Shown here piece after piece: positions 9,180-22,708 of a stretch of 64,000 nucleotides of DNA. A program made the position numbers and the translations under genes. Source of the stretch: Luzula sylvatica (taxonomy: Eukaryota > Streptophyta > Magnoliopsida > Poales > Juncaceae). Numbering within the stretch: the first letter of the stretch is position 1; each line of letters opens with the position of its first letter. The stretch is taken from positions 70,489,087 to 70,553,086 of the forward strand of contig OX326956.1 of NCBI GenBank assembly GCA_946800325.1, in the 5' to 3' direction. The notes under the pieces are model-generated. The model was given only the letters and a program-made list of their open reading frames with translations. It did not search any database and was not told the origin of the DNA.

Positions 9180-10801
9180 TTCATATTTACTTTACTCTCA
9201 CATCTAATTAACAAATATATATTTTTTAATATGAAATACTATAATATTTTCAGTATAAGTTATATGAATATTATTTTAAGAACTTTACTTTCAAAAATCC
9301 ATCAAGTATATATTCACTTGGAAATTTTATTTTATTGTGACATTGATATTAATATAGTTTGTACATAACAATTTTTTTTATTTTAATTTATGAAGACATT
9401 ATATAAGAAAATACAATTCAAAATAACACATTAAATATTTCAATAATTAAATTTCAATAGTTATTATTTTTATAAAAATTATAATAGTTAGAATCGTATA
9501 TTATTAAGTTGGTTATATTTGTGTTTTTATTTTTTGCAACTTTAATTACAAAATTTATCGTAAATGGAAAAAATGTTTACTTATTAAAATATAAATAACT
9601 TCTTAAACTTCTAAACTTGTTTTGAATACTATTATTATTTTTTAAGTTATAAATTTCAAATTACATGTGATGTCAAATAATTTCTAATATATTTTTGCTT
9701 AACTAAAATTTGATTTGATTTTCATTGTTTTATGTAATATTGTGTATATTTTTTATTGTTTCCTTCATCAATAAAAAAATGATTAGTACAACAATATTAA
9801 CAAAATTAGTTATGTGTCTTGAGTATATTGGTTGTGTGCTTCAATGTTTCTATATTTATATTGCATGAACTACTATGAGCAACACTAATATCATTTTTAT
9901 AGTTACGATTTTCATAAAATTGTGTTATGATATTATTATTTGCTTAAATATTGTATTAAAATTGATAACAATGAGCTATTTTTATTATAAGAAAATATAA
10001 TCGTAAAATAAATTATTGATTATAACATGATGAGAGATTAATATAATATAAAATAATTTTATTTTATTATAATATTGTCCACTCATAATAAAAAAAAAAA
10101 TATCTGCCGCGAGTATGAATAAATAAGCAGCTACTACTTGATATGAATAAATAATGCATGATTCACATATTGATGGCGCTCTTCGAATAAATTGTACATC
10201 AATTCTTTTTCTCTGAGTATCTTGAAAAAAAGAGTCGGCAATATCTGACATAAAATATGTAAATCATAACAAATGAACATTTCTATGACTTAAATCCAAC
10301 GACTCTTTAACTAAGGATTAGGGAAATATTCGCGTCACGCAACGAACATGTTAATTATATTTTTCATAGTAATACAAAATTCATATTTGTATGATAATAT
10401 CGACATTGTAATCTCAAAATAAAATTATTTCAACTCATTTATACATTATTTTGTATATGTTGCACATTTATTTTACATTATGATAGAATTTGTTTTTTAT
10501 TTAATCAAATAATAACATATATATTGTGTCATTGTACAATAATATAAGAGATATAACACAATTTTACGAAAAACGTACCAACAAATATTATATCATGTTT
10601 ATAATATTTCTACAATATAAAATATAGAAATAGTGAATTGTAGGATATATATATTAACACATCATTAATTATATAATACTAATTGTATTGATTTAAAATG
10701 CAACAAATATTATATCATTATATATATACCAACAAATTGTATTGATTTAAAATGCCATAAAAATTATAAATAATGTCAAATCTTAATAGTGAAAGTAATT
10801 A
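9180..10801. other. AT-rich intergenic DNA
   Basis: Very AT-rich, with only short stop-bounded frames lacking protein character. No inverted or direct repeat boundary could be supported. Confidence 0.5.
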
Positions 10802-10810
10802 ATAAATAAT

Positions 10811-11959
10811 GATAAATTCTTAGTGTTAGACACAAATAAACTAGAAATTACAAAAATAGTCTTGGTAGTGATGAAATTACCAAAATAATCACGGCCTTTG
10901 AAAAGTCGATATCATGTCATAATTGTTTTTCCTCGATATTGGACCCCATATTACACCATTATATGTCTCAAATATTTATATTATTGAAAAAGTTAAATAT
11001 AAAAACAAATACAGTATTTTATTATTACATCATAGAAAATTATATTTGTTTTATTAAATAAATGTGTGTCTATTAAAAAATATTCATATTTTTTTAAATG
11101 ATATATCTAATAGTATTTTAGTTTGCAAATAAAAATCTTCTTTTCAAAGAAATTTTGTACGCAAGAACATACTATAAAATATTTAAAATAATTTGTGGTT
11201 TCCGACGAATTAATCACGATCCTTGCGCTAAAATCATTACTAATTTGTAGAAAACCGTCATTGTTGTAAAATACAATTTATTTTGCAAATATTGTAAAAA
11301 TGGTAAAAAAAAAAAAAAATTGAATGACACCCAACAAACGGTCTGTTGGTTGTAACCATACCCTTGTTTTTATATGATACTGAGGAGACTCTAACATATT
11401 ATTTTTGTGTCAAACTACCGACCAACTAGACTATGAAGTCATTGACAAATGATAATAAAATGTTACATATTATTTTTAGATAATATTAATATTTAAGAAT
11501 ATTAAAACATAATGTAGAAAACTATTATAAAAGTATGTAATATAATTTTTCAAATTAACACAATGAAAATATAACTCATACATATGCTTAATTACAATAA
11601 TTTCTTGTATAAAATATTTTTGAAAATAAGATTTTTATTTACGAAATAAAATATTATTACATGTACCATTTTGTAAAATATGAATGTTTTTAACAGGCAC
11701 ACATTTATTTTTTAAAACAAACATGATTTTCTAAGATTTAATAATAAAATTGAGTATTTATTTGATATTTATTTATTCTTCAATAATATAAATATTTCCG
11801 TCATATAATCGTGTAAGATGGAGTTCAGTACCAAGAAAAATCAATTATGACATGGTATCAACTTTTGAAAATTCGATTCACCATTTTGATAATTTTATAA
11901 CTATCATGAGTATTCTTGTAATTTCTAATTTGTTTGTGTCTGACGGTAAATTTTTCCCG
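10811..11959. mobile_element. Mutator-like non-autonomous element with long TIRs
   Basis: About 360 bp at the left (10811-11170) reappears as a diverged reverse complement at the right (about 11600-11959). Matching landmarks include GACACAAATAAACTAGAAAT on the left against the reverse complement of ATTTCTAATTTGTTTGTGTC on the right, and AAATAAATGTGTGTC against AAATAAATGTGTGCC. Flanks carry TAAATAAT at 10803-10810 and 11960-11967 (8 bp, or 9 bp with one mismatch). Long TIRs with an 8-9 bp duplication fit Mutator-like elements. The centre (about 11170-11600) has no transposase frame. Confidence 0.65.
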
Positions 11960-11967
11960 TAAATAAT

Positions 11968-13845
11968 ATCAAAAATTTATTTAGCATAAACATAAACTAT
12001 TTTATTTGAAATGATTTTAAAAATATTATTTTTAAAAATTTATATTTTTTAAATTTACATTTTTTAAATAAAATATTATTTGGTAGGTGATTATATGTTT
12101 AAAATGTTATTTAGACGGATAAACTATTTTTTTAATTGCTATGAGGTTTTTAAAACTTTAATATTAAATTTCTTTGATTAAAAACACAAATTTCGTCTAC
12201 TTAGTATTATATGAGATTCTCATAGTTATAATCTAGTAAAAAATAAATAATAATACTTACAATTGTATTAAGTAAATAGAATACTTAAAATTCTATTATG
12301 TAAGTATGCTTTTTTTAATTGTATTTGTTTACATAATATCTTTGCAAATTCAAATTATGAAAACGATATGTACGAACTATGCCAATATGAATGTGAAAAT
12401 TGAGAGACAATTAAATCGAATATATTTGATGGATTTTGAATAATAAATTCTTGAGTATAATATTAATATGTTCTACGTTTCATAATATCACATATTAAAT
12501 TATTAGTATTTCATATATAAACATTTCTTCTTCTATTGTCTTCACATTTGATCATGTAATTTTATGTAAAATGATAAACAATCGAGTATAGTTAGCCTAA
12601 CAGGAAACTAGCCAATTAATCAATAGTCACATAAATATTCTTAAGTATAATATTAATATGTTCACGTCATTAATGTAGAAGCATGTTGTGTTCTAGGAAT
12701 GGTTAAAACATGGTGTAAAAAACAGTTAAAAAATATGAATGTAAAAAATCAATGATTAATTAATAGTCTAAATTTTGTTATATATCATGATTAAAATTAA
12801 TGTGGTGACGTAACACAAAAAATTACACAAAATTAGATCTAAGATAAGAGTGTTATAAATTCTCCAATTATTATGATGTATTTACAGTAATTGTCTTTGT
12901 GAACCCACCTTAATAATCACAACTTATTACCTAAGAGATATTATATAATTGTTGGCCTATTCTTGCTTTAGAATCGATACGGTATTTGGTACACCTTAAA
13001 GCTCATAGACCAGAATATAAACTTTTTGAGATTTATACTCATTATGCATATCATTGTATCCATTTGCATTAACATTTATTTAGGATACCATACTTGTATT
13101 ATATATATAATATTTTGTTATTTTATAATTATATAATATATTTAATTATTTTTTAATATGTCAAATAATTTATATTCATAGTAATAATGATTTAAATTTC
13201 TTATGATTGACACATCTTGTTCAAAATAAAGTATTGAGCAAATAAAGTTATGTACTCATTGTATTTTTTTTTGGGTTTGCGTTTCAAATATACATTTTAT
13301 CTGACAGATTATATTTTTTACAAATATCTGACAAATATCCTTGAAGTAAACATTGTTATTTTACAATAAAATGAGCCGATGCCTCGGAAAATCTCTATTC
13401 ATATACGGTACCACAACTTGATTTCATAAATATAATACATCATTAATATGAACCTTAACGATATATAAGTTATGAGAAGTGATATGATTAGGTAAATCAA
13501 TCTCAAATATAACACAAATATTAAAATTCATAATAATAATTATTTATTTATGCAATGACAGACATGAGTACAGAAATGTGATAAAATTGGTGCATTTGAC
13601 AGCATAAACCCACTACAAAATCTATCGTACTTGCTCAAATTTACTGAAAATATAAACTAAACGACAAAAATGTCCCTCCCGATCTCCATTTTATTGGGTC
13701 CTTTCAAAGGGATGTTTCACTTTCTCGGGACCTAACTTTGGACTTCATGGATAGTGACCTCTACTTTTTTCGTCCTTTGGCTCCACACTACAGGTTCTTA
13801 ATAACCAAATAATAGTATTAGTACTTGTGTTGTGCACAGGAGTGA
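11968..13845. other. AT-rich intergenic DNA
   Basis: No coding frame or bounded element is visible. A stretch at about 12720-12870 loosely resembles 2040-2200. Confidence 0.45.
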
Positions 13846-14085
13846 AAACGTATTTGATATCGTTGGAGGGAATCATAATCGTAATCGAATAATATTTGTA
13901 TCGGAATAAAAATATTCGTATATCAAATACAAATACGGATAATTTTATGGATACGGATATAGATATGGCAAATAATTTTATTTATGGATACATATACTGA
14001 TACTGACAATATCCATATCCGGATACATATTCAAATATCCAAACACAAATACATATATTAATTTCGAAGATTAACAGATTCAGAT
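13846..14085. repeat. degenerate GATACGGATA-type repeat
   Basis: Repeated permutations of GGATACGGATA and its complement (ATCCATATCCGGATA), preceded by GGAGTGAAAACGTATTTGAT. This resembles the interior and one end of plant hAT-type small elements whose termini begin with (A)GGGGTGAAAACG. A matching right terminus was not found, so the copy is partial. Confidence 0.35.
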
Positions 14086-14089
14086 ACTA

Positions 14090-16030
14090 CCGTTGTCCTA
14101 AGATGACTTAGAGGAGGGAGGTTGCCCTATTAACAAGGATACAAATAAGTAAATAAAAGAGAGATAAAAGAGATGACACAAGATATGTTTATGAAGTTCG
14201 GTGGGTGAGTTCGTGAGATTTAATTATCTTTGACGTGTTCGACGGTTGACTCGCCTCACACGTAGTTAAGATTCCAAGAATGCCTTAACATGCCCTTGTG
14301 GCCAAACCTTCGGCGATATTTTGACTCCAATATGAAAAAATACACGAGGTTGTAGACATTTGCAATAAATAACTAGCCCACAAGATCTTGAAACTGCTCA
14401 CTTGATTAAGGTCAACATATACATGGTTTTTTGTTGAAAAATATTGAAAGTTTTTAGTAATGAATTTGACATAATTTTGCTCAGAATTTTTGCTCACAAG
14501 GTGTGATGCAAAAATGAGGGGAGAGACTGCTTTTATAGGATTATGGGAGCGGCTAACAAACCATTTCCTATTCTTACTCAATTTTGTGTAATTGGGTTAT
14601 TAGGCCGATTTTCCACTATCCGGACGGATGGATGTGTGCATCCGTTCGAATGGAGAGGATATTTTCTGTAGGTTATAAATGGAAATGTACTTGACCGAAA
14701 TTGTATTATCCGTTCGGACGGATGTGTGCATCCGTTCGCACGTATATTGTTATTTTTTATAGAATATTCATAATTGTATTAGAACTGGAAAGTGGAATAA
14801 TTTTTCATTCCGAAGAAATGCACTCTGGAGTTGCTCGGTTCCTTATCGCCCCACGCATGCCATCCCACTCCTCGCTGTTCGGTCCCTTTCTGCCCTCTCT
14901 TATATCTTTTTTTATAGTATTTTGTGCATTTTTTCTATACTAAGAATAAAAGATCTGTTGTTATTTATACCGTTATTATTATTATTATTATTATTTATAT
15001 TTTTCTATTATTTTATACATTTTCTATACCATGGGTTACAAATATGTTGTTATTTATACCTTTTTACTATACTTTTTTTTTTCCTATACTATGGAGATCC
15101 GTTGTTATTTATATCTTTTTTTCTTTGATATGGATTAATGATCTGCTGTTATTCATATTTTTTTCCATTATTTATGTTTGTTTTCTAAACTATGACAAGG
15201 ATTTGTTATTTTTTATAACTTTTACAATGATTTATATATATGTTTCTATAATATGGATTAAAGATATGTCAATACTCGTTATTTATGACTTTTTTTCTAT
15301 ACTATTGATAAAATATTTGTTGTTCTTTATACATTTTTATTGTAAAAATGTATAAATATGAAGGTGAAAGTTATAAAAACAACTACCTAAATTTGAAGGT
15401 GAAAAGTGTATGGGACGTTGCCGAAATATTAGAGCTGCCCGTAAAAAACGACCGCTCGTATATTTTTTAGCGAGTATTTTTTTTGACGGATTCGGCTTTG
15501 CACGTAGCACGATGTGGTTCAATGCGGTGTTCCGGAGTGTATTTTTTCTTGAGTACACTAGCAGCCCTCAATTGAAAAATAAATTAGTTTACCTAAATAT
15601 GGATTCATTTGGGTTCTACCTATGACAATTTAGAGTTCATGAAAATCTTCAATATCTTCAAGTTTTCGTATGATCTTCAATTCCCCATATCTTCATATAT
15701 TCTTCAATATCTTCATTTCTTTAATTCTTCACATATCAATATCGCCATTTATTTTCTCCAAATCTTCTAAATCTTCTATTGCTTCATATTTCTCCATTCA
15801 TTATGTCATTTCTTGATGTATGTTATTTCTTGATTGTCTTATCTATTTTCTGAAATGTGTACATGTGCATCGTGTGTACACGTCTAACACATACTCAAGC
15901 AAATCGTTAGTAGCTCGGTACTCCCCCTTTTGATGATGTTAAAAAAACCGAGATAAGACAAAGTATCCTGATTTAATCGGGTTAACTTTGCATGTTTTTG
16001 TCTTCCTTTTAGAATAACATCACAATGTGT
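14090..16030 (+). repeat. LTR-like repeat, copy 1 (diverged)
   Basis: Begins with GTTGTCCTAAGATGACTTAGAGG, matched by TGTTGTCCCAAGATGACCTAGAGG at 16125. In the same order as copy 2 it has an AAAGAGATGA block, a 'guarantee' of paired CCGGACG/CGTCCGG-type sequences (14620-14735), a CTTCAATATCTTC-rich stretch (15640-15790) and a GAATAACATCA end. The start is common in plant copia LTRs (inference). A minisatellite at 14931-15347 makes this copy longer. Confidence 0.4.
14931..15347 (+). repeat. degenerate minisatellite, about 7 units of 50-70 bp
   Basis: Each unit reads roughly TTTTCTATACTATGG, then ATTAAAGATCTGTTG, then TTATTTATAC and a T-rich spacer. Copies begin near 14931, 15018, 15070, 15120, 15180, 15244 and 15296. 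The first unit also holds an ATT microsatellite. The hydrophobic 143-aa frame across it is a product of the repeat. Confidence 0.65.
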
Positions 16031-16124
16031 GAATTTAGTGTGAATTAATGTACAAAACTCCTCCTAAATACAAGCCCCACCCCTCCCTCCCCCCTCCCCA
16101 AATTCATGCTTACATAAAACTAGA

Positions 16125-17560
16125 TGTTGTCCCAAGATGACCTAGAGGATGCGCCGAGGGGGGTGAATAGACTTATATGCGGAAGTTCTAAATTAAATTA
16201 AAATGCATAATTATATGAATTATTTCTAATCACTTTTTGTTTTGGTACTTTTAAATTGATGTTGTGCTAATTAACCAAGGTACTACAAATAAAGAATAAT
16301 AGAGTACGAAGATACAAATACTGGAAATAAATAACGAAAAGCAAATAAAGTACGGATACGTAATTAATATAAAATAAATAACAAAAAATAAATACGGTAA
16401 AGTAAAAGATAACTTGGTGCGTATGAATATTCCTAGTTTCGAATGGATACATAACTTACAGAAAAACTCAAACAACTGTAGATGCGGTGGTTTGATTGAC
16501 ACACGCAAAAACAATGGGAGTAGAGCGATCTCAAGTTGCTCGAAAAGAAAATAAAAGAAAATAAACCCGAATAAAATAAATAAGGAGATAAAGAGATGAG
16601 ACCGAATATTATATCAGAGTTCGACCAAATGATGCCGACGTCCCCGGGAATAACAAGGGCGTATGGCCTTTACAAGGACTAACTAGATCTACAAAAATAT
16701 GGATATTACAACGATCCAAGTAGCCACACGATCACTCATGAATGCTCTATGGATTAATGTTACTCTCACATAAATATAGATATATGGAACTAATCTAACA
16801 TTGGAGCTTTTCTCACGAAAATAATGGCGGACAGGGTTTTCTCTCAAGAATTTAGAGTGTATTTGGTCAGCCCCCAGTCTCCAAAATCCTAATTCTATAA
16901 AAATCGTGTCCCCAAATAGGAAGGAGCGTCCCCAAGTCGTGGGGGGCAAGTTGGGCTGAGAATGCACTAGACTAGGCTGTTTTTACACTATGACTCCGGA
17001 CGCAACGATGGGGCGTCCGGATGCACTTAGGGAAAACTGAAAACTGCTAATCATATATCCAGACACGGGTAATTGTGCGTCCAGACACATAATATTATTT
17101 TGCATTGTCCAGAGGTTTTTGCATATTTTCACTTCGTCGAATCTTTTTGTATTTGTTCCACCACTATTGAGAATGTTTCGGGTATACCCAAAAGTGATTT
17201 GGGATCGTGTGAGTCTTCAAATCTACAAGTCTTGTATGAGTTTCCTGACATCATTTTTCGGTGTTTTTCTTCAAGTCTTGTACGCTCTCTTCTTAGAGTA
17301 TAATGTTGTATTCTTCGCGGTGAATCACGGTGATCTGTGAGATTGGTTCTTCGTTTGTGCGGTCTTCATCTTTGGGTTTCTTCAATATATAAATCGGATA
17401 AGATCTCGATCTTATGTGACTTCTTGTGTAATCCTCTGTGTGTTCTTCATGTATATCATTGTGTGGTCCATGGTATATTGTATGTTGTGTTCCTATTAAT
17501 CACACTTAGATGAAATCAATAGTTGCTCGCTGTTGTTTTGAATAACATCAAACAAGTCAA
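16125..17560 (+). repeat. LTR-like repeat, copy 2
   Basis: Second copy of the repeat at 14090, same orientation, with the matching start, CGGACG dyad (16996-17022), CTTC-rich section (17205-17460) and GAATAACATCA end (17540-17552). It starts TG. If these are LTRs, the 16031-16124 gap is too short for an element interior, so they would be separate or tandem solo copies. Confidence 0.4.
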
Positions 17561-17599
17561 CACCAGAATACTTTGATTAATGTCACTTTTTAGGGCTTG

Positions 17600-18368
17600 A
17601 CACTCATATTAAGAAAATACAGTTTGTTTGTTAGTTTGTTCTTCATACAACTTTAGCGTTATTTCGAAGTTTGTAATTCTAGATTCCAGATTTCTTATCA
17701 AACCCTGATCCTCTCCTAATTTTTGAAAGGATATGTATTAAGACGGAACGAATAATATATGATAAGTGGTAATATTAGATATTACATCAAAATTGGTTTA
17801 TTGCCAGTTTTTACATAGTGCGTGTAAACGCTTGAACTGTCCGTTTAAACAAATTGGTGTAAAACTAAACAGTTTATCAAGTTCTCTGGATAAGGTTGAA
17901 AAGTGCATGTGCATTTAAACACATGTACTTTACATTTAAACACATAGTGCAATTTTAGTCAAGAGTTGCCTTTATCCAAAATTCTTATCTAAGTATATAT
18001 ATATGTTCCTAGTCAATTTTCTCTCTTTAATCAATCACTTTCTGAGTAGTTTTTTGTGGAGATTAAGAGAGAACGTAGAGAAAATGCAAAGGACTCAATC
18101 GGTTGAACTAGGACGGCCGATCTCTCCGAGAAGAAGAATTACGTGGGTCAAGTGTAGAGGCTTTCAAGGGGAGGCTTGTGATCAAGGCATACATATTCAA
18201 CCGGGAAGAGCAAGTGCACGACGGAAGGCTAACACTTCAACCCATCTTACACCGTCAATTCGGTGAGGTAAAGCCCGAAACTCTTCCTTCCGTACACAGA
18301 CATATCAAAACGAGATCCTAGAATTTCGGAATTCCGAGTGTGGTACATGGGTACGGGAGTTCCTAACA
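17600..18368 (+). repeat. copia LTR with adjacent degraded primer site
   Basis: The left edge is approximate: AAGAAAATACAGTTTG at 17611 resembles the LTR start of the copia family elsewhere. The right edge is firmer: TTCCTAACA ends at 18368 and is followed at 18370 by TGGTATATGCGC, a decayed version of the tRNA-iMet site TGGTATCAGAGC. The last 300 bp match the minus-strand LTR at 20324-21028. The 86-codon frame inside (18003-18266) is noncoding LTR. Confidence 0.6.
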
Positions 18369-18972
18369 GTGGTATATGCGCGATCATTTCTATATTCTTT
18401 TTGGATTATATTCGGTAAAAATCAAAATTTCTTGATTTTTACAAATTGGGTTCTAAATTAAATGCATCACATGGTTTTGATCAATTAATATTTGATATTA
18501 GATTGATTAAACAGTTTAAAATTGTTTAGAACATTTTTAAAACAATTTTGTGAATTGGTTTCACGAGAAAAACTGATTCGAAATCAATTTTCTAAAAGAC
18601 TATACATGTGCATTGAAATTAGTGGTTGATTCGTTTACACACAAAAGGAAAATTTGTATAGTGTGTTTAAATGAAATATAGATTTGTTTAAACGCATGGG
18701 GTATAAAGCGTATTGTTGGGAATGAAGAAAATAGTGTCATAGATTAAACTGTTTAGCTTGCATGTAAAGGATTGCCGGTTATTATTTATTTTTGTTAATC
18801 TAATATTATATATTTGATTAATGTTTCATTTAATAGGTGTATTGGTTATTTAACATATTTAGGAATAAGTGAATAAGCCATGAATTGTATAACTAGTTTG
18901 TACATCATAATAATATGAGATCATGATAGCAAAACTGTAAAATGAATATAATACAATTTGAAATGTCACTGG

Positions 18973-19008
<36 letters not shown>

Positions 19009-20280
19009 AGATATACATGTCTAAGGTAATATAATATATATGCACACCAGTATATTCGCATATGAGATGATCATGCTTTACTAATCATGGACATGGATAT
19101 GTCAAATATGGAATATAGATATGTATTAGAGACTACATATTGGACTGTCCGACTTATGAGAATATACATGATTATTGTCATTATATATGTTTTCATAACA
19201 AATAGAGTTTTAGTTCTTGGACCTGAAGTTATCATTGGCTTCCTTATATGTGAATTGTCATACTTAAATATGTTCCTTTGTTATCTTGAACCGGATAATC
19301 ATAAGAACATTATTGGGTATTACATGAAGCATGATGAAGGATGTTGATAACTAAGAAGGAAATTGTTCCTTTCATATGATGAAAGAGACATCTCTCAGGC
19401 CCCCTGATGAATTAGGATTTAAGAAAATGCGTGGACACGCTCAATATATAGGATTAACATGTGTTGTTAATCTAAATTGAATATTCAATCTAATTCTATA
19501 TCGGGAAAGAGTTAAGTCGATTTATAAAGGATGACAATTTACCATGCATTTGATCAACAAATATCGTATGAACTAATTACTTGTCTATTTGATAAATACG
19601 TGATGATCATGAATTATTTATTTAATTTGGGTAGTCATAATGTCTTTCTAGAGGCCAATTATGATTTGCATAGTTAAATGGAGATTTAATAAGCTGACAA
19701 CATTAAATAAATATATAGGGTCACCCACAAAGATAAGTTTTGATTGGACACATAAAATCAGATGAATGTGAAGAGGTGTCAGCATGAGATGCTACATAAA
19801 TAGTTACATGGTATTAATATTCAGAATTGTTTCATTTGAGGAAATGAAAATGGTCTTGGGAATCCGAAAGGTTTTCCACTTGGTTATTAATACACACTAC
19901 CTCTTCATATTAAATATATTCCCTCAATCATCTTCAACACTACACACTTCTCAATATTCACAATATAGAAAAAGAAAATGAAGAAGAGAACAAGTTTTCT
20001 TTTAGAAAGAAAAGAGTTAAAAGCTTGGCCGAAATTCGTTGAGAAAGAAAGTGAGACAACATATTTTCTGAAGAGAGAAAGTATCTGACTAGCATCGGAG
20101 GTCTTCACATCCAGCCCAAACGAGTCACGTCAGGATACCTCTAGATTGTGGTGCCGTTTTGGAGCATCGCTTGAAGTGATCTGCCTTGCGCTTTTCACCA
20201 GATTTATTCAAAATCTGAGGCATAACTTGAAACTCTTCCTTCGTATCTAATTAACTACACATATCCTCTCGGTATAGGGG
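18369..20280 (+). mobile_element. remnant interior and 3' noncoding region of the same copia element
   Basis: No gag or pol can be read. From about 19060 to 19750 the text follows the copia 3' noncoding region seen at 44500-45366: GAGACATCTCTCAGGCCCCC, GATGAATTAGGATTTAAG, then AAAGGATGACAATTTACC and ATTTGATCAACAAATATCGT. The expected polypurine/LTR start is not recognisable. About 19900-20260 looks like a worn LTR end (AACTCTTCCTTCGTATCTAA against AACTCTTCCTTCCGTACACA). A TA microsatellite lies at 18974-19006. Confidence 0.5.
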
Positions 20281-20323
20281 TTCGAGTAAGTTTCGTTGTG
20301 CAATATGGTTGCCCCAAAACATA

Positions 20324-21028
20324 TGCTAGATTCCCATGATACATCATATATGCGGGATTCCCGTGACCTAGAATCTCGTTTGGATATAATTTGTGTACGG
20401 AAGGAAAAGTTCGAACCATACCTTACCAATGATGGTGGACGACAGGTTGAAGTGCTAGTCTTCCGCCTTGGACGTTCTCCTCTTTGTTGCTCCTTGTTTT
20501 GTCTGGTCATTGATCACAAGTCTCCTTACTCGAAGAGCTCTACTCGTAATCCACCGTGAATTCATCTTCTCGGATAGCCAATGGTTATCCTAGTTCAACT
20601 GTCGAGTACTTGTGTGTTATCTCTTCTTTCTCACTCAATCTCCTCTAGATATAACCCAAAAGGTACTTAGTTCTTCACTGGTTAGACACTAGTTTGATAA
20701 GAACATGTGACAAGACACCATTTCATAAATCTGTCCCGTCGCTTTGCATTTAAATTTAAACAGGCTTCATTTCAACGATAGGAATCCCGAAACAAAGTTC
20801 TAGATAATTCCATTATCTTTCGAACGATATATAGAACACCTAAATCGGAGTTCAAACGAAGAAGTTATGACAGTTTTACTGAAACATGTTTCCAAAGAAA
20901 CGTTATTATATTCTCATAAACATGTAATATTTATTTATTGACTATTTAACTACGTATATCTCATATATGTATGTGTATCTGATATACACATTACTAATTT
21001 CGTATCCGTCTTAATTCATATTCTTTCA
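20324..21028 (-). repeat. copia 3' LTR, minus strand
   Basis: On the minus strand this begins TGAAAGAATATGAATTAAG after the polypurine tract AAGTGGGAGTC (21029-21040) and ends near TCTAGCA at 20324. Its body matches the plus-strand LTR at 17600-18368, for example GTTGAACTAGGA and ATCCGAGAAGA blocks. It is the 3' LTR of an element whose interior lies to the right. Confidence 0.65.
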
Positions 21029-21810
21029 GACTCCCACTTGTATTAAGACCTATGAAAAAAATATATGTACTTATGCATGTATATCAAATATACATTTTCC
21101 ACATCCAATGTACTTGGTCATATAACCGTTATACGCACCCTTGAGATTTTTTTTGTATCCAATACATATTAACGTCCGATCCAAACAAATTCGTTGTGTG
21201 ACCGTGTATGATCATTTTAAAGCCGACAATGAATTTTAGTCTCATTAATCATTAGAGGCACCCACGATTTCAATAATGACAACCCGGATTAAAACGAGAT
21301 ATATGAGTGAGCATATCCCTATCACAAATAATTGTAACTAGTTCTCTTGTTACACGATATTTGTCAATTAAAGGCAAGGTTAAGTCATCCTTGTAATGGA
21401 CTAAATTTTTGTTGATTCCGAATCAGACTCAACTAATACAATTGATTAATCCAATCGAGCGTGGACACATTTCTATCAATCTCGATTATACAAGTGGCCA
21501 AAGATATCTTCTTATTAACTTCAAGTTAATTTTAGCGAATAATTTCCATCATGACTTATTATAAACTTTGACTTGCTTCACATAATACCCGATAATGAAC
21601 TATATTATTCTTTTACCAGTAACTAAGATTCATGAAATTACCTCTACACACATGATATATGATAAATATTAAAAAAACAAAAGTTTTGAAATATGAAATT
21701 CAATTGAAAATAATATTCGATAATAAATATTCGATACAAACTTTATTATATTTTTTATTATATAGATCTAAATGTGATCTTTTGATCACTTATCCTCTTA
21801 ACTTGGACGC
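21029..21810 (-). mobile_element. 3' noncoding region of a minus-strand copia element
   Basis: The reverse complement contains ATATCTTTGGCCACTTGTAT, ACAAGGATGACTTAACC, and CCTTTAATTGACAAATATCG followed by GAGAACTAGTTAC, matching the copia 3' region at 44880-45080. It stops where the plus-strand LTR starts at 21811. The rest of this element is absent. Confidence 0.65.
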
Positions 21811-22695
21811 TGAAGGAAATACAGTTTTGGATCAAAGATAAAGTTGTACAAATAAGGATAAATGAATGTACACGTTCATGGGAATAAATAAGTGTATAAT
21901 GAGATTATTTCACAATTGAGATCCAGGGGTTGTTCTGTTCGGACGAAAGCTTGGTTCCGTCTGAACGGAAGCACTCGAATTTGTGTTCAATATGATTGAA
22001 CATAGTAAACTCATTTCCAGAGCCTGTTCCGTCTGAACGGAAGGTATGTTCATTCTAGACTGAAGCAGTTTTGTAACTGTGTAATAGTTACACATACCTC
22101 TTGGCCCATCCTTATCATATATGGTATATATATGTTGTTTCTCTCTCATCTAACATGTGATTCAGTCCAGACTCATTCTAACAAGTGCAACACTTATTCA
22201 ACGAGTGCAAGAGAGAAAACGGAGAAAATAGTTTTCTCCATTGGAGAACAATATTCGAAGAAGAAAGAGAAAGTTCACATACGTTTCGTCCAAGCAGTTG
22301 CGTGTGTGATCAAGAGACAACTACTCACGTGGATACGGATAGAGGGATCATCCTTTTGAATCTTGTTTGTGGTCTAAACGGAAGAAAGATATCGAGAAGA
22401 GGGCTGTCAAGAAGTGCGGGCGTGGGACGTACGAAGACGACCAAATAGAAGATAACCGGAGTGAAAGCGTGTGGACGTGGGGAACACGAGAAGCGACCCG
22501 AGTGAATGAAAGAGAAGAAACACAATAGGATCATGCCAACCCTTCGTTCGTGATCAATTTCACAAATATGACTCGTGATATTCCATATTGCATAAGTGTT
22601 CGTACGACGTATCGATGGCATGATCGTGGATTAGGGAGTCCGCTCCGTGTTCCTCATCTGATGTGAGGGATGCGGGGCGCGACGGATTCCCATCA
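21811..22695 (+). repeat. copia 5' LTR
   Basis: 885 bp from TGAAGGAAATACAGTT to TTCCCATCA. A TATA-like GGTATATATATG is near 22122 and is followed by a CT run, as in the LTRs at 37929 and 45367. It contains two TTCCGTCTGAACGGAA dyads (21955-21970, 22027-22042). The small ORFs inside do not encode a recognised protein. Confidence 0.75.
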
Positions 22696-22696
22696 G

Positions 22697-22708
22697 TGGT
22701 ATAAGAGC
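22697..22708 (+). promoter_or_regulatory. primer binding site (tRNA-iMet, one change)
   Basis: TGGTATAAGAGC, one base after the LTR end; the canonical plant copia site is TGGTATCAGAGC. It defines the LTR boundary and orientation. Confidence 0.75.

Noticed and set aside
14924..15355. 143-codon hydrophobic ORF as a membrane protein
   Set aside because: It lies in T-rich minisatellite repeats; the hydrophobicity comes from codons of the repeat unit.
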